This document shows positions 23,330-34,790 of a stretch of DNA of 64,000 nucleotides, in pieces. The translations under genes and the position numbers were made by a program. This stretch comes from Lichenostomus cassidix (taxonomy: Eukaryota; Chordata; Aves; Passeriformes; Meliphagidae), in assembly GCA_008360975.2 (NCBI GenBank), contig CM039182.1, forward strand, positions 145,890,656 to 145,954,655, in the 5' to 3' direction. The notes beneath the pieces are model-generated. The model saw nothing but the letters and a program-made list of their open reading frames with translations, did no database searches and was not told the origin of the DNA. Numbering within the stretch: the stretch's first letter is position 1; each line of letters starts with the position of its first letter.

Positions 23330-24640
23330 AATCTGTGTGTAATACAAACTTAATTCTTCATGGTCACAAGCATGAACAACTCTGTGGGTTTGGACAAGTT
23401 TTAACAGCAACCACAGCATCACTACTAACCACAAACTCTGGTTTGTTGCTGTTTGAGCCTCAGCTCTAATTACTCTGCTACATTTTGAGGGCAGGCAGAT
23501 TAAAACACGGCGTACTGATCCTTTTCCCTCTCCACTTGCCTGCAGCCACATGATTTGCAATGTGTAGTAGATTCTATGAAGCACCTTTTGGCCATCAGTA
23601 GTGCTAGGATGAAATCTTTCATGGTGTCTTTGGTGATGTATTTCTATTTGTACCTTAAGGGGAGCAATTTTCCAAATCATTGTTCAAAAACCATGATGGA
23701 GCAAAGTGGTTCTCTTATTTTTTGTTTGGTTTTTTTGGTCTGATGATACTCCCTGTGCCATCATTGTATCCAAGAGCCTTTTTGATTCCTGGGAAAGAAA
23801 GCAGCAGCTGAGCATGAATGAGCTGTTTGCATGTGAATCCAAAGGGTTGATCATCATGTGGCTGCAGCTGCTGGGTGATGTCACACCCAGCCCTGGCTGA
23901 CATCACGCAGCAGCTCGGAGCAATCGTGTTGCCAGGCACCCATTGCTATTCAAAGGCTTGTTCAGCCAAGAGAAACACAAACCACAATTGCTCATTGCCC
24001 TCCAGAAAGGCTGCACTTTAAAATGCCAGCTCCACTGACTGGGCAGCAGGTCTGACTCAAGGCTGCAGATGAAAAATAACCTCCCACCTGAATTCTGTGG
24101 TCACAAGGTTTGCCAAATAGCAGAGGCAAAGAGTTTTGATTGCCAGCAAGGCTACTTTGCTAAATTCCTCCTCTAGTTCATTTCGGTCTCTGGAATCCCA
24201 TCAGGCCATTCCCCTGACGCAGTTCATGTGCACAGAGCTGGTTTGATTTGCCAGTCAGATCCTAGGCTTGGCTCAATTTGAAAGCTGATGAACCAGCTGA
24301 GGCTGATCTGCTGTGGATCACTTCCATTCCCCCCTGCTATGAACAGTATGATCTGCAGGCATGCTTTAGTGGGCACTGCTCCCACTGAGCTTGAAAGGGT
24401 TAAGACTCAGGCTTTGCTATTAAAAAGCTTTAATTTATGGACCAGGCTTCTGCAGGAGTTCAGGGCAGCCTATACAGCTATGCCTTCACTGCCAAGTGTG
24501 TCTGACCTTCCTAGTATTTTCACTCAGCCCTCACAACTGTTCATGGAAGTGAAATGCAGCCAAAAGTCAGTCAAAGGCTTCCTGAGAGAAAAACAGAAAA
24601 AAAAAAAAGTTATTCACCAGAATGAGATGTGGGTACAGGG
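23330..24640. promoter_or_regulatory. Candidate regulatory (enhancer-like) island
   Basis: About 1.3 kb that is free of recognised repeats, visibly richer in G and C than its flanks, and dense in transcription-factor-like words: CAGCTG E-boxes near 23864, paired TGATGTCA/TGACATCA CRE/ATF-like octamers at 23876-23905, TTGCATGTGAAT near 23827, and TTTAAAAT and AGCTTTAATTTATGG blocks further on. The core is a 20-bp inverted repeat, listed separately. No coding frame is convincing; the 118-codon minus-strand frame at 23324-23680 and the 130-codon plus-strand frame at 24288-24680 match nothing I know. A conserved non-coding element is an inference from texture, not from comparison. Confidence 0.3.
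23864..23917. repeat. Inverted repeat with CRE/ATF-like sites
   Basis: Left arm 23864-23883 and right arm 23898-23917 can pair at 17 of the 18 inner positions (CAGCTGCTGGGTGATGTCA-type against TGACATCACGCAGCAGCTC-type) around a 14-base loop. Each arm holds one TGATGTCA/TGACATCA octamer next to a GCAGC half E-box. Confidence 0.88.
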
Positions 24641-24680
24641 CCTTCAGCCTCACCCACTCTGTGATTCTGTGATTGTGTGA
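24641..24680 (+). mobile_element. CR1 terminal stub, 40 bp
   Basis: CCTTCAGCCTCACCCACTCT followed by GTGATTCTGTGATTGTG is the extreme 3' end of a CR1 with a GTGATTCT-type octamer. Confidence 0.75.
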
Positions 24681-27029
24681 CAGAAGAATCTTTTTTGCAG
24701 GATCAATATGAAGTCTTCTCCAACTCAGTAATTAGTAAACTAAAGTGTGATGAAACACTGCAATTGTGTGAATGGGGTGGCAGCTCTGCACTGGGTTAGA
24801 AAAGCCACTTTATGTTAGAAAAAAGCCTCTCTCCACAGCAAGTGTAGCAAAAACTAATGTGAGACTGTGTCATTCACCAGATTCTCACCGTTGTTAGGAC
24901 AAGAAGTAACATAGTTGTTCTTTTTCCCCACAAAACTGTAAAAAAATTCCCCATTTCCTACTCTGAGAAAATTCCCTAGAGATCTGCCTGAAGATCTCTT
25001 CAAAAGGAAGATTTTATTTGCCCTGACTGCTTGAGGTTTTTAGGCTTGACACTCAACAGGAAGCTGAGGAATCTTCAGGGGATTCCTAAGCAATACCCAT
25101 GGGTAGGATTCAGCTCCAGATTAAGACTTAACTTTTGGTGTGAATACATTGCCATCTACATATGAACAAGGTGTTCATCCTTCCATTGTAGACAGGGAAG
25201 ACCCAGGACTCTCCTCTGTTGCCAATCATGGGCAATAATGCCTATTTGAAGTTGTAACCAATTTGTTTATGTTGTGTTCTTAGGTACAAATATTCCTTTC
25301 CCAAATGAGATACAGAGGCCAGGCAACATGCAGAGAAGCTAAAGGGGCACATGTGTTTGGCTAGCTGAGTACAGCCCCATGTGTCCAGTAATTCAAAAAT
25401 ATCAATCACCAGTAAGAATAGATGATCCCACATGAAAATAATGGCTTAAAGCATTGTAATCTCCAGCTTTCATTTCAGCAGAAGGTTTCAGCTCCCTTGA
25501 TATAAGGTAATACAGGGATAACTAAAAAAAAACCCACAACACAGAAAAGCTGTGGTCTTTCTACTGCCCACTCTTCCTAATCAGGAGCATCACAGTCACA
25601 GTTAAATATGCTCTGAACATCATATTATGTTAATGTATTAATGGCATGTAAATGTTTTCAGAATAAACTATACTCATGCAAATGTGTTGGCTCTGAACTT
25701 ATTTTATTCTGACAGAGTAGTGTATTTGATCTGGGCACAAAGCAAATTAACATTTTCAGAACTCATTAGTATGTGTGAACATCAGGCAAAGGTGACAAAT
25801 CAGTTTGGTAGATTTCCATAATTTTAGGCCAAAAAGCCAGTCATTTGGGTGATTTGGGATACCTGATCCAAAGCACATTGCAGGCTGGGAGAGTTCAGCC
25901 AGTAACTGAAAGGGGATAAAAAGATCAAATCCATGGACATGGTGGCTCATGCAGTGACAAAACACAGAATGAAGTTTAGGCTCAAGTTCAGCTAATAGAT
26001 CTGTGGAATTATCAGGTGGAACAGGCTCAATGGTATTAGGTCGTTTAATTTCCCTTCATGTAACACTCACTGTAGGATTGTTCCCTTAGGTATTACAAGC
26101 CTCTAGTGCTTTATTTTAATTGTTCAATAAATTTCAGAGATGCAATAATTAACATGGTCGATTAAATATAATCAAGTACTTACTTCTAACCAACTAAAAA
26201 AAAAAAAACTTTAGTCAAGTGCATCATTAGTCAGTACTTGCTACTAATCTGCCATTTGTTAAATTTTATCTTCTCTCTTCACAAGTATTTGGTCTATGCA
26301 GACAAATCTTGATTTCTTCATGATTCTGGGAGAATATATTGATTTGTATAAAATAAAATAAAAAATCCCTGAATATTTTGTACCAAATGCAGGACTTAAA
26401 GGATTTGGGGAATGAATCATACAACACAATTTTTTATTGGCAGGAAAAATTGTGATTTACTTTTGTAGTTGATGCACAGACACTGATACCTCTTTGAGTT
26501 TCCTTAAGTGTGAAAAAAATAGATAAGAAGAAGGCTAGAGGTCATAATACATGACTTGCCAGAAATTTCTATCACTCAATGAAGAATATCTGCAATAATT
26601 GGAGCAGTCAGATCTTATCAAGTGGCTTTATGTGTTTAAAAACAATGAAAACCCTCAAAGTCTTCGAGTAATTTTTTGGGGGAAGAAAAGCAAACCAAAA
26701 TCAGAGAACAGAATACCTGTGAGATATTCTGAGTCAGCCAAAGAGCTCATGTACTCAGCTCAGCAGTCCCTGAGTTCTCAGTGATGTGAAATAACTTATC
26801 CAAAAGAAGCAATGCAATACATCTTGTGGAAATATCAACTCTTCTCCGAGTACTCCTGGGCTCCAGGAGAGATGATTTATTCAGGATATGCTGTTCTGAG
26901 CCAAATGTGCATTCAGGTACAGAGTCAGGCCAGATGTCCCCATATCATCCCCAAGATATCAACTTGTCTAGAGTCAAACTACCTTACGGTGTTGTTACTC
27001 TGAACTGTTTTATATTCTTCCTCCACCAC
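24681..27029. other. Unique DNA, no feature recognised
   Basis: No transposon or gene recognised over 2.3 kb. An A-run lies at about 26195-26208. Open frames are short and without recognisable domains. Confidence 0.55.
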
Positions 27030-27188
27030 AGCACCAAGCCTGACAGAGCTCAAGTGTTTGGACAACAAACACTTGCCAACTGTGCAAACAGTTGCACAGT
27101 GCCATTTTTTGGGTGTCCTATGCAGAGTTTGACTTTGATGACCCTTCTGAGTCCCTTCCAGCTCAGGATATTTTGTGATTCTGTGATA
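27030..27188 (+). mobile_element. CR1 3' end with an aberrant hairpin insert
   Basis: CACCAAGCCTGACAGAGCTC at the left and CCCTTCCAGCTCAGGATATT plus TTGTGATTCTGTGAT at the right are canonical CR1. Between GTTTGGACAAC and TGTCCTATGCAG, where the sister copy at 34512-34790 has about 31 bases, this copy has about 47 bases made of two adjacent perfect hairpins (27051-27075 and 27079-27100). The element is 5'-truncated. Confidence 0.88.
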
Positions 27189-27550
27189 CCCCATGAGATC
27201 GCTTGCACACAAAGATATGTAATCCGTACTTTAGTCTAAATTAATGAGTAATACTATTAATTCTGGTAAGACTTCAGGCATATTTTTAAGATTCATGATC
27301 AAAACCTATTATCTCTTTCTTCTTGCATCCTGTTTTCAGATAAATTTCAAGCTGTTTTGGGCATATGCCTTCTTCCATCAAGATGGCATGTCCCAGAAGG
27401 CAGCAGGCTTGTTGAAGCATGCCTTACAACAGCTATGTGACTGATAAAAATAAGAGAAGAATGATAACAGGAATCATATCTCAGTCTCCCCCACCCCCCT
27501 CAGCTCTTCTGACCCTTTATTAGTTGTAAGTTCTGCTTTTAAATGAAGTA
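27189..27550. other. Unique spacer
   Basis: Nothing recognised in about 360 bases; it includes a short C-rich run near 27490. Confidence 0.6.
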
Positions 27551-27715
27551 AATGTAGACAAAGAATACGAGACTAATGAAACTTTGCTTCAGCTACTCAA
27601 GGAAGTCTTGGGCAAAGAGAAACTGATCCTCCTGGGTGACTCCAATTACCCAAACATTTGCTGGGAAAACAGCACTGTGACTCTCATAAATCCTGCCAAC
27701 AAGACCAATTTGTCA
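27551..27715 (+). mobile_element. CR1 ORF2 endonuclease-domain fragment
   Basis: One frame reads LLQLLKEVLGKEKLILLGDS followed by NYPNICWEN, which matches the apurinic/apyrimidinic-type endonuclease domain of CR1 ORF2, where the family has a L-x-L-M-G-D-F-N-x-P-D-I-C-W signature. The catalytic-region GDFN reads GDSN here. The frame then decays. It is an isolated internal piece of the LINE with no adjoining 3' end, so it is either part of an old long insertion eroded on both sides or a fragment. It is not functional. Confidence 0.8.
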
Positions 27716-29097
27716 CAAAGGAGTGATTTAGATCACTTAAAGAATAACTGTCAGAGGTAGTTTTAATATGATGTTGTAAAAGTGTGACTTAATAAAGATT
27801 GATGACAAGGTTCACTCTATTATTTGCTGCATGGATTAAACATACAGTTTTTTTCCTAGAATCAAGCTAGAATGATTTATACAGAGATGAGAAGTGCAAG
27901 CAGGTGAGGAAGACCTTCTTGTTGAGTCATGAGGTCCAGAATAGATCCCCTGGCTTTATAAATTCCTCCTCAGGGGGAGCACAGGTACAGCTTGAACCAG
28001 ACTTAGTCCTAGACTCAATCAATGGTTTATGTCCAAAGGATTATATATGTGGAAATTTTATAATAATTAATACTAAACATCACTTTAATTTGTATTTATT
28101 CAGCATTCAGTCACTTATTCAAACAGCACAGACATGTATTAAATCAATTAGTTAATATCAAGGCAGATTTAAATAAAAACCTTGAAAATCAGGTTGCAAG
28201 GACCCCATAATCCTCACAAGCTGTTTCACTTTCCAGATTTCTCTATGTTGCACCATACTGTTTGTTAACACAGATTCAGCCCTTGGACAAAAGCACACAA
28301 TATACAGAAGATTCTTATCTCATATTATTTTCCACTCGAAAGTCAATGGGCATTTTGCCATTTCATACCATGCTGCCTGATTTTATCTCTTCTAGGGATA
28401 CTGTAAGGATATGCTGAATTTTCTAAACAGAAAATAGTTAAGACCTTATCTTACTAGATCAATACATATAAAGGACCAGATACTGTTCCATTTAATTCAA
28501 TAAACACTTCACCATTGATTTCCATGCATATAAACCAGGTCTTCAGCATGAGATTATTGTTGATTTCTTATTTAAATTTTAATGAATGATTAAAAATAGA
28601 GAAACTGAATTGAAAGAGAAGCAACTGTAAGTATAGTGTCCTGTTTCATGTAAAGAATCAATTGAACTGGGTCACAGAGAATCTAGATAATCTGAACATT
28701 AAAAATGTATTACTATTATTCTTTGCTAGAATATGACCATGAGATAAAGTTGTTTGTTGGGAGAATAAAAGCAGAACGGCAGAGGATTGCATAAAGGCTT
28801 CTTTTAGGAAAGTACTTAACCAACAGCTCTATTTTCAGCCCACACTTAATCCTTTTGAGTTCAGTGGCTTAAATCTTTCCCTCAGTAAGGAAAAAATTGT
28901 GAATTGGGGCCTTACTGCCTCAATTCTGTGCATAGCTACGGCTTAGGCCAAAGCCCACAGCACACAATACAACTGTTTTGCAGCAGAATCAGCACATTTT
29001 GGACAGGACAGATAGACTAAATCTGCATGTTTTGTTTCCAGGAGTTTTACCCTCTTTTAAACATAGCAACATAGGATGGAGGCAGATTTATTCCAAA
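27716..29097. other. Unique AT-rich DNA
   Basis: Nothing recognised. A pyrimidine tract with AG at about 27846-27859 and a GTGAG at 27904 bracket a 44-base open segment, judged a decoy. Confidence 0.55.
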
Positions 29098-29180
29098 CTA
29101 GAATGTCTAATATATAGAATGGACTCAACAACCCTGACAGGTCCCTTCCAACTCAGCATATTCTATGATTCTATAATGCA
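29098..29180 (+). mobile_element. CR1 terminal fragment, about 80 bp
   Basis: It ends ACAGGTCCCTTCCAACTCAG, CATATTCTATGATTCTATAA at about 29139-29178, a well preserved CR1 terminus. The upstream part fades at about 29098. Confidence 0.9.
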
Positions 29181-31516
29181 CACAAACTATTGAAAGAGAT
29201 AATGATAATGGTGGTGGAATGCATGTCACACATCAGAATAAAAACACTCAGTGTGTAATATGCTGCAATGTGTAATAAAATAGGTCATTTGAGGATAGAA
29301 AAAGGTGAAAAAGGGAAAATTAATTACTTAGTGAATTTTTCACATACCAGTTGGACCCAATGTGTTACCTGTTTTGTCACCTGTAAACCACCAAAGTTCT
29401 TTTCAGTGGCCAAGCTCGCTGGCTGAAATTTAGAACATTTGAAGAGCTGTAACTGTTAAGAGATAAATGCAAAATCAGGAGACCACAGTGTAGTTCCTTT
29501 CATTTCTTGGAATACCTCGCAGCTGCCTGGTTTGTGCCTTGGGAAAGTTTCAGACACCTAAATTTTTCAAGAGTAAACCCAAGAGTTTTGAAGGAACAGT
29601 TACATATTTTAGCACATAAGAAGGGATTTCTGAAGGATGCTGTATTTGAAGGCATGGTGTTATAAGATCAGGTGACTAACATGAATGACTAATGCACGTA
29701 GCCAGATGTGAAGCAGCACAACCAGTTATAAACTCTGTCCTGCAGAATTCCAGAGAAGTAACAGAACCCTCTTATGGCAAACAGGGAGGAAAATGATCTG
29801 CTTATGCTTTGCAGTGGCTCCAATGCTTATGAGCTGATAGGAAGTATTCAAGCAGGCATTGCTCAGTTGGTAAATGGTAGGTCTGATGTGGTATTAAAGA
29901 CATTTCCCTGTCCCACTCACTGTGCACATGCAAGTAATGCTTCTTAATAGATTATTTTAAAACTGAAAGTCTGGCAACATTTAGTGTGATGTTGAAGGAC
30001 AGTCCATGTACTTCTACACAAGCAAAGATTTTCTCTATATTTCTTCAGGGCAGATGTCTCTGCTGCTGACTTACACCTTTGTTTGGCTAAGTAATACTTT
30101 TGTGTTTTGTTGATTCATGCTACGTACTGTTAGGACTATGTAAGTAAAAGATACCTCACAGAAGAATCTGATGCTAAGAATGAAGAATATTTTTTACAAA
30201 ATGAGGCTTAATCAGACAGTTTTGTGTATGGCACAGATTGGTTCTAGAATCTTCCAAAAAAGTGTGTAGCCTTTAGGTAACATTTTGTTCTCTAGGTATT
30301 TGAAGGGTATTTTTCTTCCACATTCCCTTGTAAAACCCTATGAAAACCATTTTTTCTCAATTCTGCAGGACATTCATTTCATGACCAATTTTCACCAATT
30401 CCAAGAGGACCAGAGGTAAACCATTTGAAATTATGGACAAATAAAGGAGGTGAATGTTGTTATAAAGAGACCACTCACATGAATATGTTGAAAATCCTGC
30501 CCACTTTCCACTGAAATGTATGTTAAAGACAGGAAATCTCCAAGAGCATACAAATGCATGAAGAAGAATCTTTATTACTGAACATCAGCTGAAAGAATTG
30601 TCAAGATAACTCTCCACAGTGATAGACGTAAGAAAAGAGCCACCAAAAAACAAACTCTCAAAACTTCTTGTAATTAGGAAAAAAAAAAAAAAGATTGGTG
30701 AAAAGAAGGAAAAAAATAACCCAAGAAAAGAAAAAAATTAAAACATAAGTTGATGTAATGTGAGCAGAAGAGGAGGCATTAGGATCTGAAGTAATGCCCC
30801 AGTCACAGACAGAAGTGTGGTAGAGATGCTTTACACCTCTGAGGCCACCTTGCAAGGTAAAAAATGTTTCCACACAAAACATTTCATCAAGAGGAATAAC
30901 AGATGGCCTCTTTCTTAGTCTGTCCAGAATACTGTAATTTGCTTGGTGAAAGGATGACTGAAGACATATTACTACCTTGTTCCTGGAGGTTGATTCGGAG
31001 ACAGCTGTTGCAGTTTTCCTAAGAGAAGAAAATGGGACTGCTGGTGGATTGTCAATCATCTTGAGTTGCAAGGTCACAAAGACAGAGAGTTAGGATTACA
31101 CATTTTGCACCTCAGTTGCAGCATGAGTAACCACTGCTCTGTTTCTTTTTGGATGCACTGATGTTGCTCAGGGCAGATTTATCAAATATCTTGCCTGCCA
31201 GATCCTCTTCATCCATATATGACTCCTAGTGCCTCATGCATGCAGTGATATATGATGTACTAGCCCTGGATGATGACAGATTCAAACAGAAGTGTTAAAA
31301 TAGTTTTTCTTCCTTCCATTGAGGACAGGGATCTACCTCTGTATTTAGTATTAATCAGAGGGAGCATCAGTCAGGCAGTGGCAACAGAAACTTAAGCTCT
31401 TAATACATTTTGTAAAAATTCAGGTGGGGAAGAGAAATAAAACAGCAAACATCTTTTCTGGCATTCATGTACACACAGGCCACTAGCATCATTCCCCTTA
31501 TTTTTACTACTTTTTT
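29181..31516. other. Unique DNA with one 139-codon open frame
   Basis: No transposon recognised in 2.3 kb. The longest open frame of the window is on the minus strand at 30658-31077 (139 codons). Its C-terminal third is a phenylalanine/leucine-rich run encoded by an A-rich tract (30675-30745), its N-terminal part has no motif I know, and no promoter, splice site or poly-A signal supports it. I regard it as chance. Confidence 0.5.
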
Positions 31517-31850
31517 GTGTATTCAGGGCTCTTACTGGTGTCACCTACCAGGACTTGTGCAAAGCATTTGACGCCGTCCTGCACAACAACTTTGTCTCTA
31601 AACTGTAGACACGTGGACATGACAGATGGACCACTTGGTGAACAGGAACTGGCTGGGTTGTCACACTCAAGGAGTCGTGGTCAGTGGCTGAGTGTCCAAG
31701 TGGAGACCAGTGACAAGTGCTGTTCCCTCGGGATCAGTTCTGGGACCAGCACAATTTGACATTTTTGTCAGGAACATGCACAGAGGGATCAAGGGCACCC
31801 TCAGGAAGGTGGTTTTGGGGCACAGAATTGTTAATTCAGCAACAGAGGAA
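31517..31850 (+). mobile_element. CR1 ORF2 reverse-transcriptase fragment
   Basis: Conserved RT blocks are readable in two frames. The first reads DLCKAFDAVLHN at about 31553-31588, matching the family D-F-S-K-A-F-D-T-V-x-H block. After a frame change comes WRPVTSAVPSGSVLGPAQFD at about 31698-31757, matching the S-G-V-P-Q-G-S-V-L-G-P-x-L-F block. The intervening stop codons and frameshift mean it is dead. The active-site aspartate pair lies beyond the recognisable end. It is an internal CR1 fragment without a 3' terminus nearby. Confidence 0.9.
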
Positions 31851-32373
31851 GGTGAAATAATCTCTGCTTCTGAAGGGGACTAAGACCTTAGCCATCTTCT
31901 GGGTGATTATTTTTGCCATTTACTGGAAAGGCAAGCTGAAGTTGCTGACCTTTTAGTTCAGATGTCTACACTGTGTCTAAGTTATAAAGATTAATCATGG
32001 CATCAGAGATAAAGACATTGTAAGAATACTGCTTGTCTGTATCTGCATCTGAAGGTAAGGAGAAAGGTTTCATAGTATTGTCTTCTTGACCTTCTTCCTC
32101 CATAAAGAAAGAGCTGGAATACATTTCCCAAAGAATGTAGTCCCTTGAGATGTCCTTCAAGCATCAGGATTTCCAGAATATATACCCTTGACATGACATT
32201 TTGAGGAATGCTAATGGGAGTCCATCCATTTAACTTTATTGTCTTTTCTAGATTGGTATCAGGATGACAAAAGTAAAAATCTTTCACTAAAAATAATTCT
32301 GTGGAAACAGCTATAAATTTTACAACTTTAAAGCTAAACAAATGTTGTCATATTGTAACTTACAGCTAATTTA
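31851..32373. other. Unique DNA
   Basis: No feature recognised; this may include unrecognisable continuation of the CR1 fragment at its left edge. Confidence 0.5.
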
Positions 32374-32815
32374 TAAAATCACAGAACCAAAGAACCGTTG
32401 ATATTGGAAGGGACCTCTTGAGATCAAGAATCCCAATGTCTTGCCCAAGTACGGTCAGCTAAAATATATTTTTTGGGATAGTGCCTGATGAAAAATCTGG
32501 AGTGGCTGGGCAACCCATGACAGTGCTTTCACTCTCAGTCAAAAAGTGTTTTCTTGTACTCAGCTGGAACTTAATGTGGATTGTTTGGTTTTGGTTTTTT
32601 TTTAAATTTTTATTTTTAATTAATTACTTTGTGTTTTATCACTAGGTTCCCCTTGAAAGTCTGTCTCCCTCATCTTCATTTCCTCCATTCAGGTGTTTCC
32701 TCCATTCATCCCATTCAGAGGGATAAAACCTTCATGAGCTACATCTTATCAAAGCTGAACAGTCCCAGCTCTCAGCTCTTCCTCATATGAAGGATGTTTC
32801 AATCCCATAATCCTC
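32374..32815 (-). mobile_element. Old CR1 copy interrupted by a T-rich tract
   Basis: The left edge shows a diverged inverted terminus (AAAATCACAGAACCAAAGAA), then TTGGAAGGGACCTCTTGAGA, GGATAGTGCCTGATG-like and AACCCATGACAGTGCTTTCA blocks. From about 32580 to 32650 a T/G-rich low-complexity stretch interrupts the CR1 order, which then resumes with TCTTATCAAAGCTGAACAGT, CCCAGCTCTCAGCTCTTCCT near 32745-32785. Confidence 0.78.
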
Positions 32816-33063
32816 TAAACTCCAGGAGGTTTTGGGGTTTGTTTCTTTGGGTTTTTGTTTTCTTTTCTAAGACACACTATCAGCCATGCAGCACCATTCC
32901 GTCTGGTCCTGGGTAAGAAACGCAACGCTTATATCTTAGTGTTTTATTTGTATATGGCACCACTAAGAATTCAGATTTTGCATCTGGGTGGAAAAAAACT
33001 GTACACATTTTTTTCCCATTTGAAACCAAAGGATCAGTTTATTTCATTATTTTTCAATTTTAC

Positions 33064-33086
33064 TTTTTTTTTTTTTTTTTTTTTTT
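33064..33086 (+). repeat. Poly-T run (23 bases)
   Basis: An uninterrupted homopolymer. No retroposed gene is recognisable on either side, so it is treated as a simple repeat. Confidence 0.95.
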
Positions 33087-33136
33087 GAACTGTGAATGTT
33101 TGGCCAGTAGAGTTTAGCTATGTCTCTGCTCACCTG

Positions 33137-33194
33137 TTTTTCTGACCTTCTCAGTTTTCTGGAAGTTTTTCTGACCTTCTCAATTTTCTGGAAG
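33137..33194 (+). repeat. 29-bp perfect-length tandem duplication
   Basis: Copies at 33137-33165 and 33166-33194 start TTTTTCTGACCTTCTCA and end TTTTCTGGAAG. They differ at a single base (G versus A), so the duplication is young. Confidence 0.95.
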
Positions 33195-34511
33195 TTTGCC
33201 TAGACAAAAAGTTGGAGTTGTACTGAAAGAAACTGTTACTTTTCTAGTTAATTTTCTTTCAGGTAAGACCTGATTAACAGCACAGATCTCAAGGAAAAGG
33301 TTCAGCTGGAGAAACATATTAGCTGAAGAGTGGGAATCTCCATCCAAGAGAAAAAACCTCCTAACATGTCTTCAGTCACTTGTGACCATGTTAAACATAT
33401 GCACAGTTCTTCATAGTGAAGGGTTTTTATTTATTCAGCCAGTTTTCTAGATGACCTTTACCTACTGAGAAAGTAATGTTTTTCTGTGGAATGGAATTTT
33501 CATTTCTCTCCTGTTCCCCCACCCCTAATATTTATACCAAATGCACTTAGAATGAATTTTGATTAAAAATCAAAAATATCTAGAAGAATAGCTTTTCCAC
33601 CATTGCACTACATGCAATCATTCTGGAAAAAGGATCTTAATTCAGGAAATCATCTTAGGCCTTGAATTACCATATATGTTTACTGTGTTCTGACCATGTA
33701 CAGACTTTATAATATACCCATGCACTTCCAGGAATAAATGTTGTCTTGAAAGATCCACAGAAGAATTGTAACCTTCAATGCATGAATGCTCATAGTACTG
33801 AATGCATGCATTAGGGGAAACTCAGATTAAGTTAATTATTTAATTAAATTAGTTAATTTAATGAGTAAATATTAATTATCATTAATTCATTTACTCTGAG
33901 AGTTACTTTATCTATGCAAAACCACCTTAAAAGAAAAGTAATTATTTGGAGAAGAAAAAGTAAATTATGCTTTTGCTAATAGAGTTTGCCATATTGTCTC
34001 AAGCAAGGCTAAATTGCAGCAAGAGGGTAAACCCAAGAGTAAATATGATTTGTGGTTTATTTTATTAGTGTTCAAAGATTATCCTGTTAGATGGAGAATA
34101 TTTGCTATGGAAAATTGATCCTGTTAATTTATCTTTGTTTAGAAAACATTAGAGACAATGTTTAGATCATATATTAACATTTTATCCATAATATGGAAGA
34201 TCCAGATGCTCATGTTGTGCTTTTAACTGTAATTGCTCACTCTTAAAACTCCTTCTTATGGATTTTTACGTTTATAGAAAGTGACAATTAAACTTCAATT
34301 ATAAATTCATTCTGGATTGTCTTTATTTTCATAGTTTTAAATTAAAGGCTTCTTTTTCCCCCCTGTAAAAAACTGTAAGTTGCTTTCTTTATTTGCTCTG
34401 CCATCTGTGTCACTGTACATTCGTCTCCAATTTGAATTCTTCAGGGATGGAACCCAATCCCTGCTGAAGCCAGTGGTCATTTGGGAAATCAGAGTGTGAT
34501 CATTCAGTGTA
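33195..34511. other. Unique, very AT-rich DNA
   Basis: No feature recognised. 33830-33890 is a nearly pure TAAT/ATTAA mosaic. Confidence 0.55.
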
Positions 34512-34790
34512 GGAGTACGAGGGACATCTCAGTGGCATGGAGCTGTGTCAGGGCAGTTTTAGGTTAGAAATAAGGAAAAAGTTCTTCCCCCAGAGGGTGT
34601 TTGGGCACTGGAACAGCTCCCCAGGAAGGTGCTCACATCACCAAGCCTGACAGAGCTAAAGAAGCCTTTGGACAACACTCTCAGGCACATGGTGGGATTC
34701 TTGCAGCTGTCCTGTGCAGGGCCAGGATCTGAACCTGATGATCCTTGTGGGTCCCTACCAACTCAGGATATTCTATGATTCCATGATTTA
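34512..34790 (+). mobile_element. CR1 LINE 3' end, well preserved
   Basis: It runs from GGACATCTCAGTGGCATGG through GAAATAAGGAAAAAGTTCTT, CAGAGGGTGTTTGGGCACTG, CACCAAGCCTGACAGAGCTA, ACTCTCAGGCACATGGTGGG and TGCAGGGCCAGGATCTGAAC, to the terminus ATATTCTATGATTCCATGAT. It is the best template in the window for comparison with the copy at 27030-27188. Confidence 0.96.

Noticed and set aside
26826..27239. 137-codon plus-strand open frame
   Set aside because: It runs through the CR1 3' end at 27030-27188 and its unusual hairpins, so it is not a gene.
27860..27903. 44-base segment between a TTTCCTAG acceptor and CAG|GTGAGG donor
   Set aside because: Short, AT-rich and with a frame of ordinary composition; decoys of this kind are expected in 64 kb.
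30658..31077. 139-codon minus-strand open frame, the longest in the window
   Set aside because: No family resemblance, a phenylalanine-rich end encoded by an A-rich tract, and no splice or transcript signals; about the length expected by chance.
33064..33086. T23 run as the tail of a processed pseudogene on the minus strand
   Set aside because: No coding similarity or target duplication beside it.
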